A stretch of DNA of 64,000 bases from Vibrio agarilyticus. Its GTDB lineage: Bacteria; Pseudomonadota; Gammaproteobacteria; Enterobacterales; Vibrionaceae. The stretch's first letter is position 1; each line of letters opens with the position of its first letter. The notes under the pieces were generated by a model. The model worked only from the letters and a program-made list of their open reading frames with translations. It made no database searches and was not told the DNA's origin. Below are positions 48,494 to 56,109 of the stretch, piece after piece. The DNA lies in assembly GCF_012641465.1 (NCBI RefSeq), contig NZ_JABAIK010000010.1, positions 114,778 through 178,777 of the forward strand. The letters are read 5' to 3'. The position numbers were made by a program, and so were the translations under genes.

Positions 48494-49025
48494 TCCATCG
48501 CTAACCAATCAAGTTGAAAGCACCATGTATGCACCATAAAATTCGCCAGTCACTTCCTAGTGAAATTAAGGCTTCCCATTGTTCCATGTTTGTCATGGTG
48601 TGATGGGGGGCCTTTTTCATTTGGGTAACGTTCTACAACGTTTTACTTAAACGTTGCAGTCGGGATTCAGAGGGGAACAGTTCAATGGAGCTAGAGAAAT
48701 GGTGCTTTAAACCAAGGAGTGGATTTTAATTCTAACCAGTCTGGTTGGTTTGTTCTGAGCTTTTGACATCAGTGACTCCCATTGCTTCAACGAGCAATGG
48801 GAGTGAGAACGGTGTTTCCTTCAGGGCGGGTATAGAGAGTGGGTCAGAAGCTCGATTTACCCTGAGTTTGTCCATAATCATCGGCTTTAATATCAGCACC
48901 AAGAGTGCACCTTAATAAGGTTGTTTTAAAAATGTAGCTAAAAGGTGAGAATTTATGGTGTAGTGAAATCGCGTAAGACTTTTATGCCGACGATCATTTA
49001 TCACCTTTTGCAAATCGCTTCTCAA
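48494..49025. other. 532-base non-coding region with two hairpins
   Basis: Contains a terminator at 48568-48617 (GGCTTCCCATTGTTCCATG against CATGGTGTGATGGGGGGCC, then TTTTT) and a perfect 12-bp hairpin at 48775-48804 (ACTCCCATTGCT/AGCAATGGGAGT) without a T tail. CCCATTG is shared by both. No gene seen. Confidence 0.6.
48568..48617 (+). terminator. Terminator of the 47031-48493 group
   Basis: A long imperfect stem with G-rich right arm followed by TTTTTC, 75 bases after the DUF2787 stop. Confidence 0.7.
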
Positions 49026-49883
49026 CTATAGCCTTTCCAGTGAGGCATTGAGCTCACGTATTAACTCTAACTTTAAACTCACAGGAGAGAGCACTTCTAT
49101 TTTGGGCATCAAAGCCTTGAGCGTCGGTATCACGTCGCCTAGCTTGGTAACGCGAGAGCTAATGAGCAGACTGCCGTCTTCAAGTTGTTTTAATATCTGC
49201 TGATTAGGCAGCGTCATGCCATCAAGAAAAAACTCCGTTATATCCGCATCAACCTGTAATAAGACATCAGCCTTTTCCGCTGTTAACCATTCCATTCCCT
49301 GACTGGTGATGGACTCTCGAACTTTAGGGCTAGGTTTGTATTTATCCTCACGGCGGTAAATCTGCGAAATCTTGCTCAATCTGTACGAATACAGGATGCC
49401 TGAGTGGGTAGCGGCTAAGTACCAGAGTCCACGGTCGTTGACGAGTCTGTAGGGGTGAACGGATTCGATGACTTGTCCTTGGTAAGCAAGGTCAATGATG
49501 GACTTTGAAGTGATGGCGTCCGATAAGGTTCTAAACATCACATCAAGCGATTCAGTATTTTCCGTTCGTGGGTTTTTAAATAGGAGGTTTTGATATGCGC
49601 GACTGAATGTGATCCCGTTAGGAACCATTCCCGATAGCCCGGATTCGCTCATTATCTTTTGAATATTCGGTACAGCAACTCGGCTGACTGGCGCAAGGCG
49701 GTAACCCTCTTCACATTTCGTAATGGGAGCTTTGATGAGTCTTTCATTGAAGTCACGACGTAGGGTCTTTTCACTGACCTGATAATCCCTCATTAGCTGC
49801 TCGATAGAAAGCACCTCACCCATGAATAAACGGGTCAGGATGTCACTTAATCGAAAGGCTAACTTTTCACTCTTATCACTCAT
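49026..49883 (-). CDS. WYL-domain transcriptional regulator
   Basis: 285 residues from ATG 49883 (MSDKSEKLAFRLSDILTRLF); the frame is open to 49955 with no better start. Residues about 8-55 are a winged HTH (LSIEQLMRDYQVSEKTLRRD). The WYL domain follows at about 125-200: SIIDLAYQGQVIESVHPYRL, then LWYLAATHSGILYSYRLSKI, with the W-Y-L triplet kept. A C-terminal WCX-like extension completes it. WYL regulators of this build (BrxR/CapW type) often repress defence or island genes and respond to nucleic-acid ligands; here that is family inference. It faces leftward alone; possible targets are the small genes on either side. Confidence 0.85.
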   Translation of the reverse strand: MSDKSEKLAFRLSDILTRLFMGEVLSIEQLMRDYQVSEKTLRRDFNERLIKAPITKCEEGYRLAPVSRVAVPNIQKIMSESGLSGMVPNGITFSRAYQNLLFKNPRTENTESLDVMFRTLSDAITSKSIIDLAYQGQVIESVHPYRLVNDRGLWYLAATHSGILYSYRLSKISQIYRREDKYKPSPKVRESITSQGMEWLTAEKADVLLQVDADITEFFLDGMTLPNQQILKQLEDGSLLISSRVTKLGDVIPTLKALMPKIEVLSPVSLKLELIRELNASLERL

Positions 49884-50108
49884 TTCTACATCGTAACGGT
49901 CGGCTTGGACAGGTTGCGTCCGTTTGATTTTTAAATGAATGAAAACGTTAAGCACCCAGAACTGGCATAGGTTTTATAAGCCTTATTGCTTCTGGGTTTT
50001 CTCTACTTAAACAAAATTGCCGAATGAGAGGACACAAGCTGTCCGAGTGTCGGTAAATAATCTCACCAGTGTTGCGATGCAACTGATCTAAATAAGGAAA
50101 AATAAAAA

Positions 50109-50246
50109 ATGATGAAACGTTGGACTTGCCATAAATGCCGTAAAAAAACAGATGTGATGGGGGGAACCTCATGCAGTCGATGTGGGCAATGGGTCTGTAA
50201 TTCATGCAAGCAAGTAACCCAGAACTACTGCAAGAAGTGTTCATAA
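50109..50246 (+). CDS. Mini zinc-ribbon protein, 45 residues
   Basis: Too short for routine calling. It reads MMKRWTCHKCRKKTDVMGGT, then SCSRCGQWVCNSCKQVTQNY, then CKKCS. Eight cysteines form four CxxC pairs, enough for two zinc sites. AAGGA is about ten bases upstream. The next small gene starts three bases after the stop, so they are probably co-translated. An archetypal zinc ribbon, so protein or nucleic-acid binding is likely; function unknown. Confidence 0.65.
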   Translation: MMKRWTCHKCRKKTDVMGGTSCSRCGQWVCNSCKQVTQNYCKKCS

Positions 50247-50248
50247 TC

Positions 50249-50386
50249 ATGCCTAAGTTAAACGCTGACGTAGAGCAGTGCATGAATGAAAACGGTTATA
50301 CCGAAGAAGAAGCGCTCAACGAGCTGGGTATGAACTGGCATGAGCTGTGGGAAGACGATGATGAAGACAGTGACGATAACGATTAA
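50249..50386 (+). CDS. Small acidic protein, 45 residues
   Basis: ATG 50249, two bases after the zinc-ribbon gene. It reads MPKLNADVEQCMNENGYTEE, then EALNELGMNWHELWEDDDED and SDDND. The strongly acidic tail resembles DNA-mimic or partner-binding tails. The first part looks like a short helix pair. With the basic Cys-rich partner upstream (many Lys/Arg) it makes a charge-complementary pair; a complex is inferred only from that. Confidence 0.5.
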   Translation: MPKLNADVEQCMNENGYTEEEALNELGMNWHELWEDDDEDSDDND

Positions 50387-50496
50387 TTATGAATAGAAAG
50401 AACGTGAATTGCATTTTAACAGTGTAAAAATTAACGCACCGTAATGCGGCGAAGATCTTTCAAACAGCACTAGAAAATGAAATATAAAGGATTAAT

Positions 50497-50694
50497 ATGA
50501 AAAAAAATTCAATATTTAATAATGGATTAGACACTAAGAATCCACATAAATATGAGGTTGATTTGAGTCTTGAGGGGGCTAGACGTGGATGTTTAATTGG
50601 AGCAATGATTGGCTCCAAGATCCCACATCCCCTAGCTACTCCTGTCTGTGTTATGATGTTTTGTATTATAGGTGGTGTGCTTGGTAAATCTTAA
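50497..50694 (+). CDS. Small glycine-rich membrane protein, 65 residues
   Basis: AAGGA six bases before ATG 50497. A polar N-terminal 26 residues are followed by a hydrophobic Gly-rich stretch, ARRGCLIGAMIGSKIPHPLA then TPVCVMMFCIIGGVLGKS, with GxxxG-type spacing typical of glycine-zipper peptides. It may insert in membranes; a toxin-like role is possible but not shown. A second Gly-rich membrane peptide is at 53342. Flanking DNA is AT-rich. Confidence 0.55.
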   Translation: MKKNSIFNNGLDTKNPHKYEVDLSLEGARRGCLIGAMIGSKIPHPLATPVCVMMFCIIGGVLGKS

Positions 50695-50791
50695 TAAAGA
50701 ATAATTGAGTAGGCGTTCTACGCCTATTCTATTTATTGCTTTCATTTTTACTAGGTTGTTAATTGTAACCTTTATGAAATTAAATATGATT

Positions 50792-50962
50792 TTAATTGAT
50801 GCATCTCCCCGGAGTAAAGTACATTTTTCCGCAGTCCACACATTGATACTTTATATATTTTCTTTTTGTGATTAATTTTTCGATAAAGTTTCGTTTAATT
50901 AATTGATAGGTTACGCACTTACATGATGTGCAGGGATCAGATTCGATAATTAACTTTGCCAT
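50792..50962 (-). CDS. Mini zinc-ribbon protein, paralogue A, 56 residues
   Basis: From ATG 50962 it reads MAKLIIESDPCTSCKCVTYQ, then LIKRNFIEKLITKRKYIKYQ and CVDCGKMYFTPGRCIN. CTSCKC and CVDCG can bind one zinc. The ribosome site is poor; a start at 50995 is also open. It is a clear paralogue of the 57-residue protein at 52873-53046: C-x2-C-x-C, then RNF(I/L)E, IT(K/R)R, KY and C-x2-CG in the same order and spacing. Both lie on the minus strand on either side of the EAL/AraC pair. Function unknown. Confidence 0.6.
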   Translation of the reverse strand: MAKLIIESDPCTSCKCVTYQLIKRNFIEKLITKRKYIKYQCVDCGKMYFTPGRCIN

Positions 50963-51347
50963 ATATATATGTGTGTGAGTGATTGTTGAGTACATGTTAA
51001 TTAAAATTAATAACTAAGAGTATAAAAAACAGTTCAAATATTACAGATATCTAATCGCATAGAAAATGGGTGCAATCATGTGAGCATGCTTTTGTTTTTG
51101 CGACGACATATTTTTTTTATCGATTGTCATTTTCTTTCATTATGATTAATTTTGTTTATGCATTTCTGTTTGCGATATTTCCAATTGGAATAACAGTGAT
51201 AATTTAATGGATAATTATTTGGCGTTATGAAAAAAAACAATCAATATCATCGCGAAAATGAATCTATGGTATATGTTCGTTATATAATTCTGTAAATTTG
51301 AATACAGTTAACAAAAAACATCGCAAATACTCTTAAAGGAGGAAGAA
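50963..51347. promoter_or_regulatory. AT-rich divergent spacer upstream of the EAL gene
   Basis: 385 bases, more than two thirds A/T, no gene. TATAAT at 51283-51288 has no good -35, fitting an activator-dependent promoter. A very strong ribosome site, AGGAGG (51337-51342), lies just before the EAL start. Confidence 0.5.
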
Positions 51348-52124
51348 ATGTATAATTTCGTTGGGGTTGATGGTGGTGTTATAGTCGAGAATTCAGATAC
51401 ATACGCCATTTTTGATTTTCTATATCAACCAATATACTCACCGAAACGCAATGAAATAACTTGCTATGAGATTTTGTCAAGAGTGACTGGACAGGCTGGT
51501 GAGCGATATGATAGTCAAGACTTTTTTGAGAAAATTGATGATGAATTCATAAAAAAAATGGCAATTTATCAAATAAAGGCGGCGAGGAGTTATGGTTTTA
51601 AAGAAAAAGTGTCAATTAACATAAATGTTAGTTGCTTGTCAGACGAAAATTTTGTTAGTGATATTATTGATATTGGTTCTAACTTTGTTGCGCTTGAAAT
51701 TAATGAATTAAACTGTTTTACAGATTCTCAAGAAATAAAAAATAACATAAGTCTTCTCCAGGCTAACGGAGTGGAGATTTGGCTCGACGATTATCACTAT
51801 AATAACAAGCAAGCTAATTTGACATTGGGGATTATTCTCTGGGATGTGATAAAAATTGATAAGTCATTTTTATTTCACAATGATAATGAACCACTATCGG
51901 TAAAAGCTTTAAATATAGTTTTGTCACCATTCACTAAGAAAGGGTTAATATTTGAAGGAATAGAGACATCGTATCAAGCTAAATTAATTAAATCTATTGG
52001 TGCGGGTTGTCAGGGATATTATTTTTCATATCCTGTCAATTGGAGTGACTCAAGTAATAAAGTGAATGAGATTAATTATGGAAATAAATTCAAAGGAATT
52101 GAACCTGAGGGGTGGGTCGTCTAA
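51348..52124 (+). CDS. EAL-domain cyclic-di-GMP phosphodiesterase-like protein
   Basis: 258 residues, a lone EAL domain without sensor or membrane parts. Catalytic positions are kept: E41 in YEILSRV (EAL variant EIL), N93 in NINVS, E117 in ALEINE, D147-D148 in WLDDYH (DDFG variant), K169 in VIKIDKS, E203 in FEGIET and Q222 in CQGYYFS. It should bind and probably cleave c-di-GMP, but the DDYH change leaves activity open. The gene is very AT-rich (codon use unlike the chromosome). Its last 47 bases overlap the AraC-type gene, so the two are made together, suggesting c-di-GMP-linked control of that regulator or its targets. Confidence 0.82.
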   Translation: MYNFVGVDGGVIVENSDTYAIFDFLYQPIYSPKRNEITCYEILSRVTGQAGERYDSQDFFEKIDDEFIKKMAIYQIKAARSYGFKEKVSININVSCLSDENFVSDIIDIGSNFVALEINELNCFTDSQEIKNNISLLQANGVEIWLDDYHYNNKQANLTLGIILWDVIKIDKSFLFHNDNEPLSVKALNIVLSPFTKKGLIFEGIETSYQAKLIKSIGAGCQGYYFSYPVNWSDSSNKVNEINYGNKFKGIEPEGWVV

Positions 52125-52779
52125 TTTTTATCTGGCCAAATTTCGGCGTAATCATATAATATCTTTTTCTTGCTGTGGTTATTTGTCTCATAAAAGAAAT
52201 TTAATTAAATTCTCTGAGGGTGAGATAATATTCCTTCCTAAGAATGAAATTATCAGAGTTTTTGTTTTTGGTGAATTATCATCCAATCTAAAAATTAGGT
52301 TGTATAAGTGCAGGGGTGCATTTCATAATGATTTTTTTTCAGATATATCATCGTATTTAAAAGCGATGTCTCTGATTAAGTCAAATGATGATTATATACC
52401 TAAGGCACTTGATTTTTATATATCTCATGTGGTTCAGAAAAGAATTCTAGATGGGGCCAAGGATTCTAAATTTAAGGCAAAGTTAAGAAATGTAGTATTG
52501 TCTAATGTGACAGAAAAATGGACTTATTCGCGTCTTGGAGCAGTTCTTTATATGTCTCAGTCAACGCTTTATCGAGCATTAAGAAAAGAAGGTATACTGT
52601 TAATTGATTTTGTTGATGATATAAGGCTTGAGTACTCTAGAGGGTTGTTAAAAAGAACAAATCTTGCAATAGGAGAAGTTTGTTATAACTCGGGATTTAA
52701 CTCTGGATCTTACTTCTCAAAGAAATTTAGAGCAAAATATGGAATGACTCCATCGGAGTATAGGAAGAGTCGATTATAA
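52078..52779 (+). CDS. AraC/XylS-family transcriptional regulator
   Basis: 233 residues from ATG 52078 with GAG seven bases upstream; ATG 52066 is also possible. Both overlap the EAL gene. The C-terminal 100 residues hold two HTH motifs: WTYSRLGAVLYMSQSTLYRA, and IGEVCYNSGFNSGSYFSKKF ending RAKYGMTPSEYRKSRL, the AraC signature. The N-terminal half (YLAKFRRNHIISFSCCGYLS) is unlike known sugar-binding domains and resembles in style the ToxT/Rns group of AT-rich virulence regulators. A terminator follows at 52806-52854. Confidence 0.86.
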   Translation: MEINSKELNLRGGSSNFYLAKFRRNHIISFSCCGYLSHKRNLIKFSEGEIIFLPKNEIIRVFVFGELSSNLKIRLYKCRGAFHNDFFSDISSYLKAMSLIKSNDDYIPKALDFYISHVVQKRILDGAKDSKFKAKLRNVVLSNVTEKWTYSRLGAVLYMSQSTLYRALRKEGILLIDFVDDIRLEYSRGLLKRTNLAIGEVCYNSGFNSGSYFSKKFRAKYGMTPSEYRKSRL

Positions 52780-52805
52780 TTTAAATGGTTTATTTAATAT
52801 ACAGA

Positions 52806-52854
52806 TGAGTCATACATTTCATGATATTTTTTAATGTGTGGCTCTTTTGTTTTT
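52806..52854 (+). terminator. Terminator of the EAL-AraC operon
   Basis: GAGTCATACATT and AATGTGTGGCTC pair over 12 bases (two G-T pairs), followed by TTTTGTTTTT. Confidence 0.75.
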
Positions 52855-52872
52855 ATAGGATATTGATATTAT

Positions 52873-53046
52873 TTATCTGATTTTATATGGCATTTTTACA
52901 AATTTAATTTCACCGCATTGTGTGCAAGCATATTTTTTTTGATTGCGCCTTGTTATGTTTCGTTCTAAAAAATTCCTAGGCATGACTCTATAAATGCAAC
53001 ATTGACATGTTATGCATGATGTAGAATTTGCAATTAAAAAACTCAT
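52873..53046 (-). CDS. Mini zinc-ribbon protein, paralogue B, 57 residues
   Basis: Too short for routine calling. From ATG 53046 (AGGT about eight bases upstream) it reads MSFLIANSTSCITCQCCIYR, then VMPRNFLERNITRRNQKKYA and CTQCGEIKFVKMPYKIR. It aligns without large gaps to the 56-residue protein at 50792-50962 and keeps its cysteine pattern. Same strand as that gene. The two copies bracket the EAL/AraC operon, 1.9 kb apart, so they arose by duplication or as part of one block. Confidence 0.62.
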   Translation of the reverse strand: MSFLIANSTSCITCQCCIYRVMPRNFLERNITRRNQKKYACTQCGEIKFVKMPYKIR

Positions 53047-53111
53047 AAGAATTTACCTGAAAATAATTCATTGCAAAATCGCATATTTATGCGAGTGTTA
53101 TTTATAAATAA

Positions 53112-53139
53112 AAGGGTTTCTAAATTATTTGAAACCCTT
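53112..53139. repeat. Hairpin between paralogue B and the Gly-rich gene
   Basis: AAGGGTTTC and GAAACCCTT around a 10-base AT-rich loop. A second GAAACCC-type arm (GAAAGAAACCC) follows at about 53153, so alternative pairings are possible. The rest of 53047-53341 holds no visible gene. Confidence 0.55.
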
Positions 53140-53341
53140 GCCTTTCATTATTGAAAGAAACCCGCTGTTAAGTGGGGGGAGGCTCTACAAGGAAAACCTT
53201 ATGTTTATAATAAAATTTATTTTTTATTCATTCAGCGTTGTATTTAGTCACTAAATAAAAAAATCAAACCATTCTCACCACACAACGATTGGAATACCGT
53301 GCAACTCGCCCTTTTTCATGTCTGCAAAATAGGAGATAAAA

Positions 53342-53530
53342 ATGAAGAAACGAGGAAGTGCATGTTACCCCAGGCCAACACAGTTACCGAAGTCTAAAAG
53401 GGATACTGGACTGAAAGCAGCTCAGTTATTTGGTACGCTTGGCGCACGCTTTGGGCCCTGGGGTTTGATAAGTGGGGCGGTTGCTGGTTTTGCACTCGGC
53501 TTGGTCATTGATGAAGTTCTGGGTGATTAA
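53342..53530 (+). CDS. Small glycine-rich membrane protein, 62 residues
   Basis: ATG 53342 follows AGGAG (TAGGAGATAAAA). A basic start MKKRGSACYPRPTQLPKSKR leads to the hydrophobic glycine-zipper-like segment GTLGARFGPWGLISGAVAGF then ALGLVIDEVLGD. It looks like a pore-type or bacteriocin-like peptide in composition, without a double-glycine leader. Followed by a terminator. Comparable in size and layout to the 65-residue protein at 50497. Confidence 0.55.
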   Translation: MKKRGSACYPRPTQLPKSKRDTGLKAAQLFGTLGARFGPWGLISGAVAGFALGLVIDEVLGD

Positions 53531-53542
53531 CATCGATGTGTG

Positions 53543-53574
53543 AAAAGTAGGGATGGGACGTCTCTACTTTTTTT
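53543..53574 (+). terminator. Terminator after the 62-residue gene
   Basis: AAAAGTAG and CTACTTTTTTT around an internal GGGA/GTCT-type stem, 13 bases after the stop. Confidence 0.65.
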
Positions 53575-53730
53575 CGACAGTAATAAGCCCCAGTAGATCC
53601 GCACGTTGCCTAGTAGGTAACAAAGAGCCCTTTAAGCTCATCTAAGTTTTTCATTCTTTTTCTAACAAATTAATAACCCTGCACGGTTGGCAAGGGGAAC
53701 TAACTTGTAGAAATAGATGGAGCAATAAAA

Positions 53731-53994
53731 ATGAAAAACTTCGAGAAAATCATTGAGAAAAACACCGCTGAATTGAAAACAGGCAACATGCAGTCATACC
53801 TAGAGGTACTAGATGATAGCATCTGCCAATATGAAAAATCATACGGACCAATGGCTGAATCGACATATCTGAGGAACTATGTTCGATCCTGCTTTAGGAA
53901 CGACTTAGCTCAGAAGAATGGTCATAACTCATTTGGCCGCAAACAGTTCTCGAAATACATAACTCGTTGGTTCCGTAAAGTCGGTGCTAACTAA
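53731..53994 (+). CDS. Hypothetical protein, 87 residues
   Basis: Starts ATG 53731, with GGAG 11 bases upstream. Helical and basic toward the C-terminus: MKNFEKIIEKNTAELKTGNM, YEKSYGPMAESTYLRNYVRS, ending KQFSKYITRWFRKVGAN. It may bind DNA or RNA but no family is recognised. It lies just left of the hairpin that bounds the replication-like module. Confidence 0.55.
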   Translation: MKNFEKIIEKNTAELKTGNMQSYLEVLDDSICQYEKSYGPMAESTYLRNYVRSCFRNDLAQKNGHNSFGRKQFSKYITRWFRKVGAN

Positions 53995-54042
53995 GAAAGT
54001 ATGATACACGCTATGTGTATCGTGCCCTCAAATGTCGGCGAG

Positions 54043-54089
54043 GTGGACATGGAGCCTAATTAGAAATTCTATATAGGCTTGGCGTCCAC
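54043..54089. repeat. 47-bp bounding hairpin, left copy
   Basis: GTGGAC, 4-base gap, AGCCTA, 15-base loop, TAGGCT, 4-base gap, GTCCAC. It ends five bases before the stop codon of the polymerase gene. The right copy (59281-59327) has the same length and outer stem, while its inner stem changes in a paired way. No T run follows, so it is not a typical terminator. Confidence 0.78.
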
Positions 54090-54093
54090 TTTG

Positions 54094-56061
54094 TTACCTG
54101 CTCAGCCAGCCATCAATACTGGCTGCGTTGCCGTCTTTATTCCAACAATTGGGCGATGTGACGTTGATATCTGTGCGAATGTTGAGCTGTGGATATTTTT
54201 CTTGGATCACTTGAATCATGACTTGAGAGGTGAGTGCGGCCACTTCGTCTAGCTTGTCTAGTGGTGCCTCAAATACAAAGGCGTCATGCAGGGCAACAAT
54301 CAGTTTAGCATCATAGCGCTTGTATAGCTGATGTAGGCGGTTGCCTGCCATTTTAAACAGCGCAGCAGCGGTTCCTTGAACTGGCATATTAATCATCCAG
54401 TTTTTCTCGCTGCGATTGCGTTCGGCATTTTCGGTGCGCTGTCGTTGCAGTCCGGTAGCTGTGCTTACATAACCCCGAATCGCGCCGTATTGAGGCGCTG
54501 TATGCATGGCTTTTTCCAAAGTAGGGAACATGGCTAGAAACTCGTCCATGAGTTGCCTTGCTTTGAACTCTGATACTTTGAGCTTTTTAGCCAATCCAAA
54601 GGCGGTGATGCCGTAAATTAGACCTAGAGTGCATTGCTTCATAACATGGCGCTTATCTGCGTGGTGTTCTTTGAACATAACTAGCGAGCAATGCGTATGT
54701 TCTTCTGGCAACTCGCCTTGGTAAAATTCTTGAGCTAATGCGGAGTACAAGTCACCAGCGTTGTACTTCTCAATCAAATTGGCATCGTTGTAGACAGCTG
54801 CGGTAATAGCCACTTCAATCTGAGCCAAGTCCACCTCACCAATGCCATAACATTCTGGCGCAACTACGATAGGCCGAAGTACAGCAGGTAGGCCAAAAAT
54901 GTTGGGTGCCATTGTCGCTTGACGGCCCGTTACGGTATCTAGGTGCTTGTGTACTGGATGGATGCGGCCATCAGCGCCGACAAGTCCCGGCTGAAAAGTG
55001 ATGTCTTTAGAAATTGATGCCATATTTGAGTACTTAGCTAACAATTTCACTGCTGGGTGCAAGTCATAGTTAGCGCTTAATATCCCACGTTCAAAGCGAT
55101 AATCGTTACCTTCTTTAAAGTGATGCAGCAAGCCAAGCGAATTGAAGAAAGTAATTTTTTCATCATGACTGTTTGGGTTGATTAGTCCATAGGCTTCAAG
55201 TTCTGCTTGCCATTGAGCGAGCTTTTCTTTCGTTCCAATGAGAATTTTTTCACATTGCTCGCGAGATACAAGGAGACCATTTTTCTCCATTGCCGCATTG
55301 GTAACAATCCAAGGCATTTCCACTTCAATTAAATGGCCGTGAATACCTTGCATAACGGTCGCTTGGACTTGCGGCATGTATAATTGAGCAACTTTCTCGC
55401 ACAATGTTCCGCTTTGCTCTGCCAATGAGAACTCCACGCCATAACGAGCAGCAGTCGCTTTTAGGCTATAGAAATTACCGCGCTCAGAAGCAAAGCTATC
55501 TTTAGCCTCGATTTTGGCCACTAGGCCATCAAACTCTTGGCGTTTATCGAACTGGTGCAGCCCAAGGTAGCGAGCCTTTTCTGCAATCAGTATGTCCCAG
55601 ATATGCCTGGGCTCTTTAAGCTCTAAAGCCCAAAGGCAATGCAGCAGCTTGTTAGCATCGTAAGAGATAAAAGTGACTGGCAAGTCAAATAGGGTTTGTA
55701 GTTGGCGAGCTTCAATATCTGACGCCAAGTTAATGATAAAGGTATGCTGCTCTACTGACGTTACATCGCCAGTGCAGAGAGTTAGACACAGTTCAGTTGG
55801 CTGAATTGCAGAGATATCATATTTGTCGTAATCATTGGGCAAGGTTACGTGAGATGTGCCGTAAATATGTTTGCACTCAATACCGACATGACTGAGAGGC
55901 AGTTGTAATGCTAGGTCGATAAAGTCACATAGCCCCTGCTGCGTATTGATCTGCGTAGTTTTTCCACTGGTAAAGTTAGGGCTTTTAGGTAGAACTATGG
56001 TTGATACCTTTTTGTTTTTAGTTGGGGCAAAGTACTGCTCAATTCCCTGAAGTAAATTCAT
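54094..56061 (-). CDS. Family A DNA polymerase of a mobile element, exonuclease degenerate
   Basis: 655 residues. The polymerase half has motif A (GIGEVDLAQIEVAITAAV, catalytic Asp near 410), motif B (MKQCTLGLIYGITAFG, Lys and Tyr near 470-480) and motif C as ALHDAFVFEAP near 590, where HDE is HDA. The N-terminal part is the size of a 3'-5' exonuclease domain, but the DxE site reads VGIECK and the second Asp is missing in ISYDANKLLHCLW, so proofreading is probably lost. There is no 5' nuclease domain. It is the last gene of a leftward SSB-helicase-polymerase operon (gap 48 bases). It differs from host PolA in length and motifs, and fits replication of a plasmid or integrative element. Confidence 0.88.
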   Translation of the reverse strand: MNLLQGIEQYFAPTKNKKVSTIVLPKSPNFTSGKTTQINTQQGLCDFIDLALQLPLSHVGIECKHIYGTSHVTLPNDYDKYDISAIQPTELCLTLCTGDVTSVEQHTFIINLASDIEARQLQTLFDLPVTFISYDANKLLHCLWALELKEPRHIWDILIAEKARYLGLHQFDKRQEFDGLVAKIEAKDSFASERGNFYSLKATAARYGVEFSLAEQSGTLCEKVAQLYMPQVQATVMQGIHGHLIEVEMPWIVTNAAMEKNGLLVSREQCEKILIGTKEKLAQWQAELEAYGLINPNSHDEKITFFNSLGLLHHFKEGNDYRFERGILSANYDLHPAVKLLAKYSNMASISKDITFQPGLVGADGRIHPVHKHLDTVTGRQATMAPNIFGLPAVLRPIVVAPECYGIGEVDLAQIEVAITAAVYNDANLIEKYNAGDLYSALAQEFYQGELPEEHTHCSLVMFKEHHADKRHVMKQCTLGLIYGITAFGLAKKLKVSEFKARQLMDEFLAMFPTLEKAMHTAPQYGAIRGYVSTATGLQRQRTENAERNRSEKNWMINMPVQGTAAALFKMAGNRLHQLYKRYDAKLIVALHDAFVFEAPLDKLDEVAALTSQVMIQVIQEKYPQLNIRTDINVTSPNCWNKDGNAASIDGWLSR

Positions 56062-56109
56062 GGTTCTAATCCTCGGAAAGGGCGAATTATCACGCCCAAA
56101 TTAATGAAG

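Noticed and set aside
48775-48804. Perfect 12-bp hairpin as a terminator or CRISPR repeat
   Set aside because: There is no T run and no further spaced copies; only part of the sequence (CCCATTG) recurs nearby. No CRISPR array was seen anywhere in the window.
50109-50386. Zinc-ribbon and acidic pair as a classical toxin-antitoxin locus
   Set aside because: Neither matches a known toxin or antitoxin family, and no operator-like palindrome is evident upstream.
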